From positions 54,411,883-54,475,882 of the forward strand of contig NC_064436.1 in assembly GCF_023343835.1 (NCBI RefSeq): a stretch of 64,000 nucleotides of DNA, given 5' to 3'. The notes beneath the pieces are model-generated. The model did not search any database, was not told where the DNA came from, and saw only the letters and a program-made list of their open reading frames with translations. This DNA is from Lagopus muta. Its lineage: Eukaryota; Chordata; Aves; Galliformes; Phasianidae. Of this stretch, positions 11,085 through 23,934 are shown in pieces. Each line of letters starts with the position of its first letter. Within the stretch, counting starts at the first letter, position 1. Made by a program: the position numbers and the translations under genes.

Positions 11085-13948
11085 CCAATAGTGACTTCCA
11101 AAATAAAGCAGAGTATAACAAAGTATGTAGCCTTAAACTTGGACATGAAAGTAGAACAATAATCAATCCTGATAGCTGTTCAGCTCTCTTGAGCATTATC
11201 TTTATCATATTTCTAAATGTTCTGCTTTGCTAATAGAGCATTTGTTACTATTAACTGTAGGTAGAATATTATACCTTAGCTAAAACTGTCAAGGAGTAAC
11301 ATTTAGGTTCTGACACATGAGAGTCCTGTAGAAAGTTAATTGCCATGACTCATTTCTTCCTCGTTTCTATTGGTTTGGTAATTCTCTCTACAGTGTTATT
11401 TTTTATAATCGAGCAAATATCTCTCAAGAATCTCTCACCTAATCTAACCAGTATATTTGATTCCACTGAGAAGCATCCAAACTATAGAAAGATATCCCAC
11501 AAAATATAATAGTATTAGATAGGGTATATTTCTAAACCAAAAGATAAGTAAATTCAGGTGCTTAAGACAGATAATTTATCTAAGCAAGGTTTTTTATGTA
11601 ACATCATCACGTCTGTGTTCTTTCTCCAGGTTTCTTTTAAGCACTTGGTTAGTTTCTAACCATAAAAAATTTTGAAGGTAAATGGCTTTACTGAATTTTT
11701 GTGAAAAAATGAACATTGGAATTGACCATTGCTTTTTGCAACTTAATGGCAAGTAATCTGATCCAGTGTGATTTGCTTGTCTTTTGTTCCAAGAATACTG
11801 TTCTGATGCATTTTCATGAAACAATACTAACAGAAAAAAAAAGTATTTATTTTTGTGCAGTTTTCAAGAAGAGAAATTTTAAAAGTTAGAGAAATTTCTT
11901 TTGCAAAATATTTCTTTCTAAAGAAATAGCCTAAAATTTGAAGTGCTGGAAAAGGGATAATATACTTTTGGCTTAAAGAAGCCAGATGCAGTCATTATTG
12001 ATGAGAGCACCAATTATTCTCCAAACATTCTGAATTTCTTTGAAGGAACATAAAATCAGTCTATTCCTATATGAAGACTTGATCATGACAAGGGTCATGA
12101 GGACTACATCTCATAAATACTAAGTTGAAGGAAATTAATATCACTATGACTGAAAACTTGATTTGGTGGAATCTGAATTCTATAGGTGTTTGAGACCAGT
12201 CATGCTGCCCTTACCATTTTGAGTTCTTACTTTGTTTTCCACGGGTCATTAGCAGAAGATTTACCCACAAGTGAACCATGCTGAGAGTTCAGTAAGGAGT
12301 TGAGGACTACATTCTTTTATAGTATGAATCAAAACTCAGTCATTTTACGTCCTTCTACACCTGCCAGCACTTTTAAAATGTGCAGTGTCATCAGAAGCTG
12401 TTGAATGTATAATTCAGGAAGTAAAAACAGGATTCTATTTAGATAAAAAAGACCTCATGTTAACTTGATATGCGCTACTGCACATGGCTTCATGCTGCAC
12501 ATACTTCACTTCAAGAACCATCCATTACAAAGGGCTTCCCCCCTGTGTAGAAAACCAGCAGTCAGAACACTAGGAAAAAATCAAGCCCTTTAAGCTTAAT
12601 GCCTATGGTACAAAAAACTTCTTAATGATCTGCTAGATCAGTGACTAAAGAAATGACATAATGGCTCTTTCTATATGAATTCAGTGAAGGCACAGAAGAT
12701 CACACACCACAGTAAATCAAATGAAGAAATATTTAAATACTGTTTAGTTCATAGATGAATGGTCTGGTAAACTGTAATGGAGCTTTTTGAGCCATTATGT
12801 TCTAATGAAAAAGTGCAAGTTCTCTGCATCTATTAGAAAGCAGGAACCACAGTGAAGCTGTAATGGTCTAGTGTGCCAAAGCCTATGTGGAGCATTTTTA
12901 ATTAACTATTCATCTGCTCATTAGTTAGAATTAATGCAGAAGGATCTATTAAGATCTACTGTGTCAAAGAGTTGTCAGGTCAGGAGTCTGTAAAGTCTGA
13001 AGATATATTACCTAGTCACAGTATCGTATTACAGACTGACAGAAGAATTGCGTCCTTAAAAAATAAAGCTAGCTCTGAGTAATGCTTCTGCAAGCAAATA
13101 TCTTAAATCTTCTTCAAAGAGCTATTTTTCCCAGTTCTGTAATTAATCAGAAGAACATAATCTTAGATTTTTTTTCCTCTAACACAGTCGTGTTTGTCAG
13201 TTTCTGTAACATCATTTAAGAAATTCTAGTTGTGCCATCCTGAAATAATACTTCATCATCCTTTGTCCTCATAACCATGAAGGGAAGAGTTCTCAAGTGA
13301 AGTTATTCTGGGAACTGAATTTTTTGACAGAAGGATTGGCAGCTGGGTTTGTTTGGCCTTAAGAAGAGAATGCAGAGGGCTCTCTTCAGCCAGTATGGGA
13401 GGGAGTAGAGAAGATGGAGGAAGACTCTTCATGGACTACAGTTGGTGCAAGAGGCATTAGATGCAAACTGCAAAAAGGGAAATTGTCATTAGGTATAAAG
13501 AATTTATCTATTTATTTGGAAGGGTTGTCAACTACTAGAGCAATTTGATCGAGGATCAGAGAGTCTATGGAAACTCCATCCTTATTAGTTGCACTAGGTT
13601 TTCTCTAAAGTCATATTCCAGTCTCTTCTTCTGTGATTCCGTGATTCCAGAAAATCTCTATATTGAAATTTTCAAATTTCATAGTAATGTAAAAAATGCC
13701 TAAAGTTTTAAGCAGATAAAGTATAAATATTTGGAAATACTTATGAGACTATTTCTCTACCAACTGCCTACAACCTTTTTGCTGAGAAACTAAGTTATCA
13801 TTTATCAAAATAATCTACATTTTTTTTGTTAATTACTGCCAACTTTCTGTTTCTTTTTACCTCAATGCTTCACATGGGAAGAAAAGGTACAGAAATTATC
13901 CTCCGTTTGTGTACACATTAGGCAGTGAATCTGGATTACTCATTGTTA
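11085..13948. other. unique sequence, no gene seen
   Basis: Mostly featureless AT-rich DNA. At about 13600-13650 a short string resembling a CR1 tail (TGTGATTCCGTGATTCC) ends a stretch that could be a heavily worn plus-strand CR1 3' end, but the body is too diverged to call. Confidence 0.5.
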
Positions 13949-14470
13949 CATAGAATCACGGAAGAACAGAACAGCTTATGTTGGAAGGGACCCCAAATAT
14001 CATTTAGTTCCAACTCCTATGTCATGGGCAGGGACACCTTCCACCAGATCAGAATGGCCAGGGCACCATTCAGCCTGGTCTTGAACACCTTCAGGGATGG
14101 GACATCCACAGCTTCTCTGGCAGACTGTGCTAGTACCTCATCACCTTCTGAGTAAAGAATTTCGTGCCAATGTATAAGCTAAGTCTCTTCTCTTTTAGTT
14201 TCAAGCCATTTCTCCTTGTCCTATCACTATATATCTCTGTAAAATTTCAGTCCCCTTCCTGCTTATAGCTCCACTCAAGTACTGGAAGGCCGCAGTGGGG
14301 TCTCCTCAGAGCCTTATCTTCTCCAACCGGAACAATCCCAGCTCTTTCAGTTTTTTCTTATATGAGTGTTGTTTCAACCCCCTGATAATCTTTGTGGTCT
14401 TCCTCTGGATGTATTCCAACAGCTCCACATCTTTCTTATGCTTTCTTGTACAACATTCTGCAATGAAACA
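13949..14470 (-). mobile_element. CR1 LINE, 3' fragment (about 520 bp)
   Basis: It begins with the inverted CR1 3' end (CATAGAATCACGGAAGAACA) and runs through the standard antisense CR1 blocks: TTGGAAGGGACC, a GGCAGGGACACCTTCCACC block, CAGCCTGGTCTTGAACACCT, GGGATGGGACATCCACAGC, then the C-terminal ORF2 part (ACTCAAGTACTGGAAGGCCG and GGGGTCTCCTCAGAGCC). It fades out after CTCCACATCTTTCTTATGC. The element is 5'-truncated and carries frameshifts, so it is inactive. Open frames inside it are antisense or relic frames. Confidence 0.92.
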
Positions 14471-14690
14471 ATATTTTACATATGAATGTGTAAGTTCTTT
14501 GAAGAGTGGATCTTCTCCCTATACTACCCCAGAGGTCTCAAAACCATGCCACTTTATTTTATGGTATCAAATATTCCATAAATGTAGTACACTATAATTA
14601 TCTTAAGAGGAAACCTATGCATGTGTTTAATATGATTAACTTCTTTGATGAATATCATTGTTTTCTATGGAAAAAAATAAGCTAGAGCAT

Positions 14691-15025
14691 TGTAGCAGAA
14701 ATGCTAAGTCATGGCCTGAACCAGTCACTGAGCACCTGGTGGGAAGGCAGGACCAATCCAGCAGAACTCAGGTGCAAGCAATGCATCTGAGTGACTGGGA
14801 GGGGTGGAGCCAGGATGCACCTCTTCCCAGACCTCATTTAAGGGTTGGCAGTGGAAACGAGAGCAATTTACTGGAGATTCCTGCCTATTGGGGGTCTTCT
14901 AAAGGTGGGTAGTTTTTCTTGCTTTGTTTATGGGTGTATGACTCCTTCATTTAGGCTTGTTTTTATTTGCTGTAGCCTAGGGTTGTGCTTCTTCACTATT
15001 ATTGCTGTTCTTTCTGTCACATTAT
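14691..15025 (+). mobile_element. LTR-like repeat, family copy B (3' boundary tentative)
   Basis: It starts TGTAGCAGAAATGCT and lines up with the other copies through TCATGGCCTGAACC, a CAGGTGCAAGCAATGCATCTG block, GGGAGGGGTGGAGCC, CACCTCTTCCCAGACCTCA, a TATA-like CATTTAAGGGTTGGC and a donor-like AAAGGTGGGTAG at 14901. Beyond that the similarity weakens. AGCAT lies directly before the start (14686-14690) and again at 15026-15030, which could be a 5-bp target duplication, but the copy then ends in ATTAT rather than a CA end. The 5' boundary is firm and the 3' end is a guess. Confidence 0.55.
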
Positions 15026-15665
15026 AGCATTACAAGTCTTCTCTGCAATAGTTTGCGATGTACCTGAAACACACAGGCTGTCTAAGCAGAAGCTGAATAT
15101 TTCATTCAATGTTTTTCTGGTTTTGTGTTTTGGGATGAGGTTTGAAAAAAAAAAAAGCTTATTTAGATCCATCCAAGTACCTATATGTGATGTCAACAAG
15201 TTCTGCATAAGTACTAGGGTAACAAAAAAAAAAAGCTGAGATTTTTATCACTTTCAGAAAATACTAATATTAATTTATTAGGAGAAAAGGGGAGAAGAAC
15301 TATATACACAGGTGAAATTTCACTGCTTGTAAAGCAGTACTTGTGCTTTCAGTCAATTAACAATGACCTGTGTTTGGTGTCCTTGATCCTAAACTGCAGT
15401 GGCTTTTGAAGATATCAGTAGGTTTTGAATTTAGTCATTCTTAACAGAGTAAAGATCAGGAAGCATTTAAGCTTGTTTGCTCACTTACCAGCCTTTATTG
15501 ATATATCTGGAAACTTGGAACATTACTGAACATTTTGCTGAATCATAAAAAAAAATCTGTTGCAATAAGGATGTGTTATATATTTACAAATGTTCTGACT
15601 ATATTTAGAAACAATATCTAGGTAAGTAGCTCTATAAAGCACACCATGAATCAAAGATGTGACAA
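15026..15665. other. unique sequence, no gene seen
   Basis: AT-rich, with short A-runs near 15147 and 15225. No feature recognised. Confidence 0.5.
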
Positions 15666-15670
15666 GTTAT
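15666..15670 (+). repeat. target-site duplication GTTAT, left copy
   Basis: GTTAT directly precedes the LTR at 15671 and is repeated exactly at 16351-16355. Confidence 0.8.
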
Positions 15671-15858
15671 TGTTGTGGCTTAACCCAGGAAGTAGCTAAA
15701 CAACTTCTTGCTCACTCGCACACTCCCAGTGGGATGGGGGAGAGAATTGGGGAAAAAAAAAATCTCTTCATGGGTTGAGATGAAAACTGTTTACTGAGAA
15801 AAGGAAGAGAGGAATAATAATTATGATAATAATAATTAGGGGGGTGTGTGTATGTATG

Positions 15859-15891
<33 letters not shown>

Positions 15892-16350
15892 ATATATATA
15901 TATATGTGTGTGTGTATATATATATATATGTATATGCAAAGAAAGTGATGTGCAAAGCAGTTGTTCCACCACCACTGACAAATGCTAAACCAGTGTTTGA
16001 GCAGCTGCAGCCCCCCGGGCTACTCCCTGTTTTTATGGTTTTTGGTATGTGTATATTTTGTATGTCTTGGTAGATTTTGGTTGTACGGTATGGAAGATTC
16101 CTTTGGCCAGTTCAGGTCAGCTGTCCTGGTTCCATCCGCTCCCAGCTACTTGTACCCCCAGATCCTTGCTGGCAGAATTGTTTAGAAGCTGAAAGACTGA
16201 AGTCTGCTTGACTCTGTACAGTGCTGCTCAGCAAAGACTCTTTAGTCTTTGCATCAAGGTTATCATGCTGTTTTTTTCCTAAAACCAAATCATAGTATCA
16301 TACCAGTTAATATGAAGAAAATGAACTCTGTCCCAGCTGAAATCAGGGCA
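15671..16350 (-). mobile_element. avian endogenous retrovirus solo LTR (680 bp)
   Basis: Read on the minus strand it starts TGCCCTGATTTCAGCTGGGA with an ACAGAGTT block and ends TTAAGCCACAACA. These are the ends of an LTR family widespread in birds, which I recognise from the GGTTTCGGCTGGGATAGAG type start and the GGTTAAACCAC type end. Further landmarks agree: the block around TGGCCAGTTCAGGTCAGCTGTCC (16098 on), CCCAGTGGGATGGGGGAGAG (15725 on), and a GGGTTGAGATGAAAACTGTTT block (15773 on). Perfect 5-bp GTTAT repeats flank it, and no internal viral genes are present, so this is a solo LTR left by recombination between the two LTRs of a provirus. A TA/TG microsatellite has grown inside it. The family name is not asserted. 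Confidence 0.9.
15845..15936 (+). repeat. compound (TG)n/(TA)n microsatellite inside the LTR
   Basis: Alternating TG and TA blocks, about 90 bp, placed where the parent LTR has an AAT-rich low-complexity segment. It is likely length-variable between individuals. Low-complexity open frames over it are not genes. Confidence 0.95.
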
Positions 16351-16355
16351 GTTAT
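16351..16355 (+). repeat. target-site duplication GTTAT, right copy
   Basis: Exact repeat of 15666-15670 directly after the LTR end. Confidence 0.8.
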
Positions 16356-16984
16356 CTTTCACCTCTGAACATAATAAAGCCCATTCTACTTTTTTTCACC
16401 CTTGTGTGGCCTTCCTTGCCATATTAGGAAGTAGAAAGTGCTTCTGTTTCTTTTCTTCCTCGGAAGGACGCGCATCAGCTTTCTCTTTCAGATCTGACTT
16501 TCTAATCCTTCTTAAATCTAATATTTTCTCACATTTAAATAAAACTCTTCCAATCTGATATCTGATACTAGTTCAAAGTGAGGCAATCAGCTAAGAATAA
16601 CTAAAAATAATTACTCAAAGAGCAAGAAAAAAATCAATAACACGAGGAATCAGATTGAAATTTCTTCTGAAAAGAGCAACTGATCAAATCTTGCAATCAA
16701 TATTTTGATTTTTTTTTTTTTTTCCTCACATTGCAGAAATCTTTATAAAAGCTTCTGCACAGTTATGACATACCTGTGATCTCGGCTTCACCTGCAGGTC
16801 TCTGGGTACATATTCCTTTGCATTTCTGTATACCCAATTAAATAGAGTTTTTTCAGAAGGATAGTTAGTGAGAGAGCCTTAGTGCAAAAATTGTGCATGG
16901 AACTTATCTGCATTGTCTAGTGAAGTGCATGACCAAAAGATCTTTGCACTTCTCACTTGTTCAGAGAGGGTGCAAAACCTGAAT
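16356..16984. other. unique sequence with a T15 run
   Basis: No gene seen. T-run at 16709-16723. Confidence 0.5.
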
Positions 16985-17458
16985 CTGGCAAGAGTCCCTG
17001 GAATGTGTCCAGAGAAGGGCAACGAAACTGGTGAGGGGTCTGGAACACAACCTTTATAAGGAGAGACTGAGCGAGCTGGGATTGTTTAGTCTGGAGAAGA
17101 GGAGGCTCAGAGGAGACCTTATTGCACTCTACAACTTTCTGAAGGGAGGTTGTGATGAGGAAGGGTTTGGTATCTTCTCCCTGGCAACAAATAGGACCTG
17201 AGAAAGTGACTACAAGTTGCACCAGAGGAGGTTTAGATTAGACATAAGGAAAAACTTTTTCTCTCAGAGAGTGGTCAGGCACTGGAATGACCTGTCCACA
17301 GAGGTGGTGGAGTTGCTGTCCCTGGCAGTGTTCAAGAGGCATCTGGATGAGGAGCTATGAGATACAGTTTATTGGCTTGTGGTAGCAATGGTAATGGGAG
17401 GAAGGTTGGACTGGATGATCTTGTAGGTCCTTTCCAACCTTGTGATTCTATGATTTTA
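16985..17458 (+). mobile_element. CR1 LINE, 3' fragment (about 470 bp)
   Basis: Sense-orientation CR1 beginning within ORF2 (GGAATGTGTCCAGAGAAGGG). It proceeds through the GAGGAGACCTTATTGC, TACAACTTTCTGAAGGGAGG and ATTAGACATAAGGAAAAAC blocks and the CACTGGAATGACCTG block into the 3' UTR (GGTTGGACTGGATGATCTTG). It ends with the CR1 signature GATTCTATGATTTT. It is 5'-truncated, and the ORF2 relic is interrupted (TGA within the ATAGGACCTGAGAAAG part). It is among the better preserved copies here. Confidence 0.95.
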
Positions 17459-20400
17459 AGATCTTTTCAGTTAGATGAGGCAAGCTTTTTCTCATACTGA
17501 GGGTAACACTTACTGAGGTGGGTTGTAGGTGACTGTACTTTGCATTTCAGAGGAAGCAGTCATGCTTTTTCAAAGTGACTAAGTATACTAGTCAAGACTT
17601 CACAGGACCGAGATCTTTGTTACCTAAACCTTTAGCATCAAGTTAAACAAAATATAGTATAATCCTCATACTCAGATGAACTTTACTTTTAACATATTTT
17701 AGCCAAATAATAGAAGCTCTAGCAGTTGTAAGATAGCAAGATGACTGTGATGACTCTAAGCATTAACCATTCTTTTTTTCCCCCTCAAACTTGCTGCCCA
17801 ATCTTCAGCAAGTTTCTTCATCGCGCAGAACCACTCCTCCACTTTTAAACATGTAGTGTGCCATGTGCTAGGATTCTAGTAGTCCATTCTTTTTCATTTG
17901 TGATTTGCTCTATTTTGGTTTAAATTATATTTAGGCAGTAAGGATGTGCCTTTTTCTGAAGTTTGTGTAATACCAAGTGTGAAAGTATGGCTGGAACTTC
18001 CTGAAATGTTAATAAGTCACAGATTCAGGATCTTGGGTTTGAGACTAAAGGGCATTGCGACAACTGAGCAGGCTCAGATACCTTTGGTACCACTTCAATG
18101 CCAAATACTGGCAGTTAGTGACTTAGGAGTTCCCTTGTCCCATCCAAAATTCCATGAGGAAAGTTGCAGGTGCAGTATGGCAGCTGGAGTCACGTAGATG
18201 GTTGTCATGGGGCCAAGTCGGAACATCCATAGGCTCTTTGCCTCTTCAACTCAGGACAGTAGTTAGATGCGTAAAGAACATTCCATTCTTGATTAGCTTT
18301 GTTCAAATTTGAGTGGTACCTGTCAGCTGTCTGTCACTGCTTGTAGTTAAGCTGTACCTTGATTCTGTAGGGCTCACTGAAGCTCATAGACTAACATCCT
18401 GATCAATTGATCCTAACTGTCCATTTCAAAATTACCTTCATAACCTCACAGCATCCTTTATATGCATGTATTTCAGGATGTTTGACTTTCTTACTCATTT
18501 GCTACTGGAGTGGAGATGGATTTGGTCACCTCCGAGAGCAATGCCAACATGAACGCATGAAAAAGCAGACAAGGGAAAGCCAGTGGGCATCAAGGTCAGA
18601 AGCAAAACTGATTCCCTAACACCAGAGCCAACAACTGAAGGGAGAGAAAATCATGTTTTCTCTAATGCATGATCGTAAAGTACTTACACAGCTCTGAGCT
18701 CAGTGAAGAGGAGGAGATTGTCTCTAAAAAGATAGGCAGAATGTTTCACATGAAACGGTCTCACTACTAAGGAAGTGAGAGGCGAGAGAAATTTTTTTGA
18801 AAGGAGAGGAGAAAGCTAGACATTTATTCCATTCATCAAAGGGAAGGAAGAAGCAAATGAATCAGAAATCAAAGATTGAATATCATTGGTCTTGCTGACA
18901 AAGCAATCAGCAATCCTCTCACAGCAAGTGCAGGGGTTTGTTGAACAAAGCAAAGGAATTTAAAAGTCTTGAATAAAAATAGAATCTTTCCATTTATAAA
19001 ATTAGACATAATTTCAGAACAGTGTTTTGATTTAGGAACTGTAAAGAATTTCTGCATTAAAAATATATAAATCCCAATTTTGTGATGTACAATTAATAAC
19101 GACTTTGTCCAAACCCTCTCCAGCATCCTTTGTAATTCTCTTAAGAAAGCATTAAATGAGGGCATCTTCACTTTAGTTGAAAATCAATGACGCTTCAATG
19201 AAGCGTACATTTCCAAAATATTATGCAACTGAGAAGCATGCAGTTCTGCAGCTAATCCAAGAGGCCAGGACTTCCTAAGTAATACTGCTGATTTAGTAGC
19301 GGGAATTACAATTAACAGCTTCAGAATTTGTAGGTGCATTTGTTACTTACCTAGAAGTCTCAGGGCAATTCCCTGGGGTTACTAACTTCAAACTGAATAA
19401 TGCAATGCTCAATCAATACAAACCAAAGGATAATTATATGTAATTTTTTTGTGAAAATATGATTTCAGCTTGTGTGTACGTGTGTGACAGAGGAACCAGA
19501 GCATGAAGGCAATATGGGAAAGAAACAAGAATCCAGAGCTTTGTGTCCAGCCATGATTGAGTAACTGCAGAACCACAAACTAAGCTTCCATCTATTGCAA
19601 ATCCTGTTCCTGTTTTAATTTAATCTATGTGAACTGTAAACTTTCTGTAACTCCTGAATCTGTTTTTACAACCCTAAATAGATGGCTGAAATTACTTTCA
19701 GTTGGGTTATAGAAAAAGGTGTCTAGTAGTAGACATGTACTGGATGGGAAAAAATATCCAAAAAGGGAAGAAAAGTTAATATAAATATCTGATTAAGTAG
19801 TTGCTGAGTATCTCACTTTCGTTGTTAGCAGGAAAGAAACAAAAGCTGCAAAAGCATGAACAAGTAATTTGCTTCCCAAATGGATATCCAAATACATTGC
19901 CACCACTCCTTTCCTCTTTCAGCTTTCTGTCCAATGACTCTTTACTATAGAAGCATATGGATTGATATTGTACTTGTTCTACTCTTCAAATTTTGGCTGT
20001 AGTTATTAAAACAAAATTTAAAAAAGATGAGGAGAAGAAATCAGCTAAGACTGCTTCCTTGAAGTGGCAAACCTTCTAGTGTCTAAGGCCAACTTTCTGT
20101 TAAACATCTCACTTTATGTTAGGTACCAGTTATATAATGCCTAATCAGCAAAAATTTTGGTGTGTGTGTGAATGTGTGTGCATGTTTAATAATAACAAAC
20201 TTGTATTAAAAAAGCCAAAAAGGAATTTCTAATAAGAAAGGAATTGCCTGCTTTTGGAGAAATTAACTGCTCCAGTGGATTGCAAAGATAAAGCAGAAGA
20301 AATTATCCAATAATTTGTCTGTTGTAATTAGAGATGGGCCTGAGATCCTACATTCCCAGCCAGATCCAAATTATGGGGGCATTTGGAGCTGGGGTTATAA

Positions 20401-22900
20401 TTTTGTCTGACTTTCACTCAGGCTAATGTGAAGAGCAGATAAAAGCTGGGGAACCTGGTCCCTTGCTGCAGCATGCAAACAACTCTTATGGACTTTAAAG
20501 GCACTTACCCAAATCCTATGGCAGAAGATTAGGAGCCAATTGCTGTAAGTTAGTACATCTTATTCATGATATTTTCCCTTTGGTTATAATACTGAAAGCT
20601 ATCTTATGGCATTGAGACAATGTTAATTAATTACTTGCCTCCTGCAGTGGTAGACCTGAGACCCACAGGTTTCCAAAACTAAATTTTTAAAGCATGCCTG
20701 AAAAGCAGCTATTTTTTCAGCAAAATGAAGCTTTCCCTCCTCCCAAAACATATTTCAAAAGTTTTCTTTGCCTAAATGGATGGTGATATTTAGAAGAAGG
20801 GAGAGAAGAGTTGCAGCAACCATGGGCGGGACATAATGCTTTTTGTGAATCATCTTAACCAGTAGGCCACCCATTTATCAGTTAAAGAGCAGGACTGAGG
20901 GAGACCACTGAAAATCAACGTATGGCATGCAAGTGTGTGGACACCTGTAAGGAGGCTGAACAGTGTGCTTCAGATCTAGCAGGTATAGCTTGTCTGTCTC
21001 TGCTGTTAGTGGCCAAGTAATGGTCCTGCAGACCAGGATCAATATGGGACCATACTGCACCTCCCCTCCTGCCTCATGTTCTTTCATTCAGATGAAAGCA
21101 GGCCCTGCTTAAACACACACTCATCTTCTATAAAGGTGCTGTGAAGATGTAGCTGGGGTAAACTACATGGCTGTTTATAATGGAGCCTGAGCTTCTACCT
21201 AATAGACGGTAAAAATCAGTTGGTTCTTCTCAGTCGCATCTACAACAAAAGCTGTCCAGGTACAGTAGTGCAAATCACCTGTTCCTGCTGCTTGTCTTTA
21301 TTAAGAAGGGAGTGATTGTAAGGCATGAGGAAATGGAAGATGCTGCATGTGGATAATCTGTTAGATGAGCAAAAATTAGTAGTAGTGTTGATAACGACCA
21401 AGATGAATCTGAAGAAGAGGAGCCTCGGAAGCAAAAAACCTGAACAGTTTTTATGCAGTGGTTTAAAGAAGCAGCTCAGGGTAAGAAAATAATTCACATG
21501 AGTTTCCCCTTGCTTTTTAACAACAAATGGAAGTGATGCTGAGAAAGATGCTTTGTGAAGGGGAAAGTTACCAAAAGGTGAGAAATAACTGTTCAGCAGT
21601 GCCAACAAACTGGTACTGATATTCCAGGAAGGCTGCTGCCACCATCAAAGCATCTGGCCTGAGCCAGCCCCATGCAAACAACAGAAGGTGTAATTGCATT
21701 GCTGATTCTGGTTACCACAAGTTCAAAAAGAGTGAATAAAGCACCCTATAAACATGAACATATTCCTGCTAATTAAGTAAAAACTAAAACAAAAAACAAA
21801 ACAATTATCAAGCAAATGAAGGAAGCTGAAATCAACCAAAACCCTATAAAATCTGCAGAAAAAAGCAGCTAAAAACATGACTAAAGCAGACCTCAAAGCG
21901 TAGCAGCCATCTGTGCCAGCCAGGATCTAGTAATAATGCAACTCCTAATAGCAACATGAATAATAAAAGTAAAACTCTCATGAGTTGCTATGTTTTTTAT
22001 TTTTGGTGGGTTTTTTTTTTCAGCAACAGTAATAGATTTTTCTCTGTGGTCTCTGCTCTTTACGTATGGATCATTATAACTGTTGTTAACACTTGCAAGG
22101 AGGATCCTCCTTTTTAGATATAACTTTAGGACTTACATTCACTGGGTTAAATCCAGCTTGGGGAGCTCAATACTGTGCTCCAAGGATTTCCAGGAAGAAC
22201 TTTTCACCCTGCAGCTGTGGAGCCAAAGCTCCCACTGTTGTACTTTCACTGTCAGGAATTTGAATCACAGATGTTTCTGGAAGCTAAGAGACAGTGTAGG
22301 TATGCAGGACTTCTTTGCTCCATTAAACGTCTCTCCTTCCCTTTCTTTCCTGAATGCTAGAGAGATCCTCTTGCTCTTTGGTGAACTGAGATGTTCAAGC
22401 AACAAACGATCACTATGGAATCTGCAGGAGAGTTATTGCTTGGCAAGGGAAGCTTCTGGCCATACTGATAGTAGATGGAGTAAGAGTAGCAAAATGGAAA
22501 GGTTGTCTCAGCTGGGGTCCTTGGAGAAGTTTGGATTATCAGAAGGACAATAAAAAACTTTTATTGTATTGAGGTTTTTAAATGCAGGGAGAAAGGTACA
22601 GAAGAAAAACAAGTGTTGGACATAGAAATGGCAGTACTCAAGACATCCCCATGTTGTCTGTTACCCATTTCTTAAGTTTCCAAAAGTGGAGAGAAGATCT
22701 CCCATAGGACAGCTTTAACGTTCTTGAAAGCTTACCAAGGCCAACCAAGCCTAAATAGCACTTATGTACACCTTATCCACAACTGTAATATCATCAGAGC
22801 TTTGTAAAACATGCATGACATTTCTCCTAGATCCTAATGAGGGAAGTGCTGGAAGACAGAAGCTATAGAATCATAAAAATCTTTCCTACAACTTTTCAAT
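17459..22900. other. 5.4 kb unique sequence, no gene seen
   Basis: No recognisable transposon or exon. It contains a (TG)-rich patch at 20160-20183 and a 17-bp perfect palindrome at 19190-19206. The longest frame (156 codons, 22083-22553) shows no family features. A minus-strand frame of 122 codons (21240-21608) is likewise unsupported. Confidence 0.55.
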
Positions 22901-22958
22901 CCATGAATCTCTCAAGACTCCTTCCAAACCCTGCAATTCTGTCATTCTATGTTTCGAT
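22901..22958 (+). mobile_element. possible CR1 tail, very short
   Basis: CCATGAATCTCTCAAGACTCC, CTTCCAAACCCTGCAATTC and TGTCATTCTATG resemble the last 50-60 bases of a sense CR1. It is too short and worn for a firm call. Confidence 0.4.
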
Positions 22959-23934
22959 AAGGGCATAGACTGTAGAAGAGAGGAAAATATGTTTTACAAT
23001 AAAGGAGTATTTAGGAGAATGAGATGTTGGAGATAGTTTTGTGTTCTCTTTGTTTCTGTAGGCAGAAACTCCATCAAAGAAATCTCATGTTAAATTCTAC
23101 AATGTATTTCAACTTGCCAGTCCTTTGAAAATGCAGATGTCTGGTCTTGCTTGGTGCAGTAGAAAGCTGTTCTTCTGCATGCAATTTCTACCTAGATCTC
23201 CCTGTGGGAGAAATACTGTTAATTTGAGGCAACAGCTTCCCAACAGAGATTGCCCAAGAATGAATTCCTTGTGCCCCCATTATGTCTGCTCCCAGCTGGA
23301 GAGTCTTTCAGCAGATACACTGTGCCTTCACAATTCTCTACTAGGTGAATTTTCTGCTACTACGTTAAAGCATTGTGCTATGTCCCCTGTGTAACATTGA
23401 CTGAAATGTAGAAACAATCAAGTCATCTGAAAGGATACGAGGAGGTTTTAATTTCCTGAAATAGACCTGCTGTTCAGGCAGTATTGCCTTCTCCATAATA
23501 GGAAGTTCAGGAATATCAATTTCTAAATTTGTCTATTCAAATTAGCCTATTACCATTAACGCCAACTCCATTGAAAAAACCATGAGTCAGGCCCCTCCTC
23601 AAGCCATGGGAATCTAATGATGTAGAAACATTGTCCCTTTTTCTTTGTCATCTGATGTTTTAAGCCATTTGGAGTCAGGTTTTCACGTTCTCCTTCACAA
23701 AGGCAAGATTGGAAATTTACTTTCATTCCTCCACATGAGAAGAAAGGATTTCTTGTCATTGTACAAGTTCAGGAGCTGAGCCAATGTTGAACTGCAGGAG
23801 CTGACAACACTGCTTGATGTTTTTTTTTTCAGGTGCTTCTATCGCAAAGAAATGGTGCACACCATCATGATCAAGTTAATTGGTTAGACCTGTCCAAGAA
23901 TCTGTGCACAGACACTTAAATACACAGTCATAAT
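22959..23934. other. unique sequence, no gene seen
   Basis: No recognised feature. Short open frames on both strands have no protein character. Confidence 0.5.

Noticed and set aside
13480-13650. Possible CR1 copy ending in GTGATTCCGTGATTCC
   Set aside because: Only the tail resembles CR1; the body cannot be aligned by eye with confidence.
13925-14597. Open frames over 13925-14155 and 14295-14597
   Set aside because: They lie on the antisense strand of a CR1 fragment and are not genes.
15712-16185. Open frames rich in Tyr/Ile/Val/His at 15712-16073
   Set aside because: They translate the TG/TA microsatellite inside the solo LTR.
21390-21440. 17-codon acidic stretch DNDQDESEEEEPRKQKT on the plus strand
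   Set aside because: Looks like a protein tail, but it is too short, is followed by a stop, and has no coherent open sequence upstream. A G/A-rich string gives such peptides by chance.
22083-22553. 156-codon plus-strand open frame, the longest in the window
   Set aside because: No recognisable domain, biased composition (Ser, Leu, Cys), no Kozak context, promoter or splice context. Frames this long are expected occasionally by chance in 64 kb.
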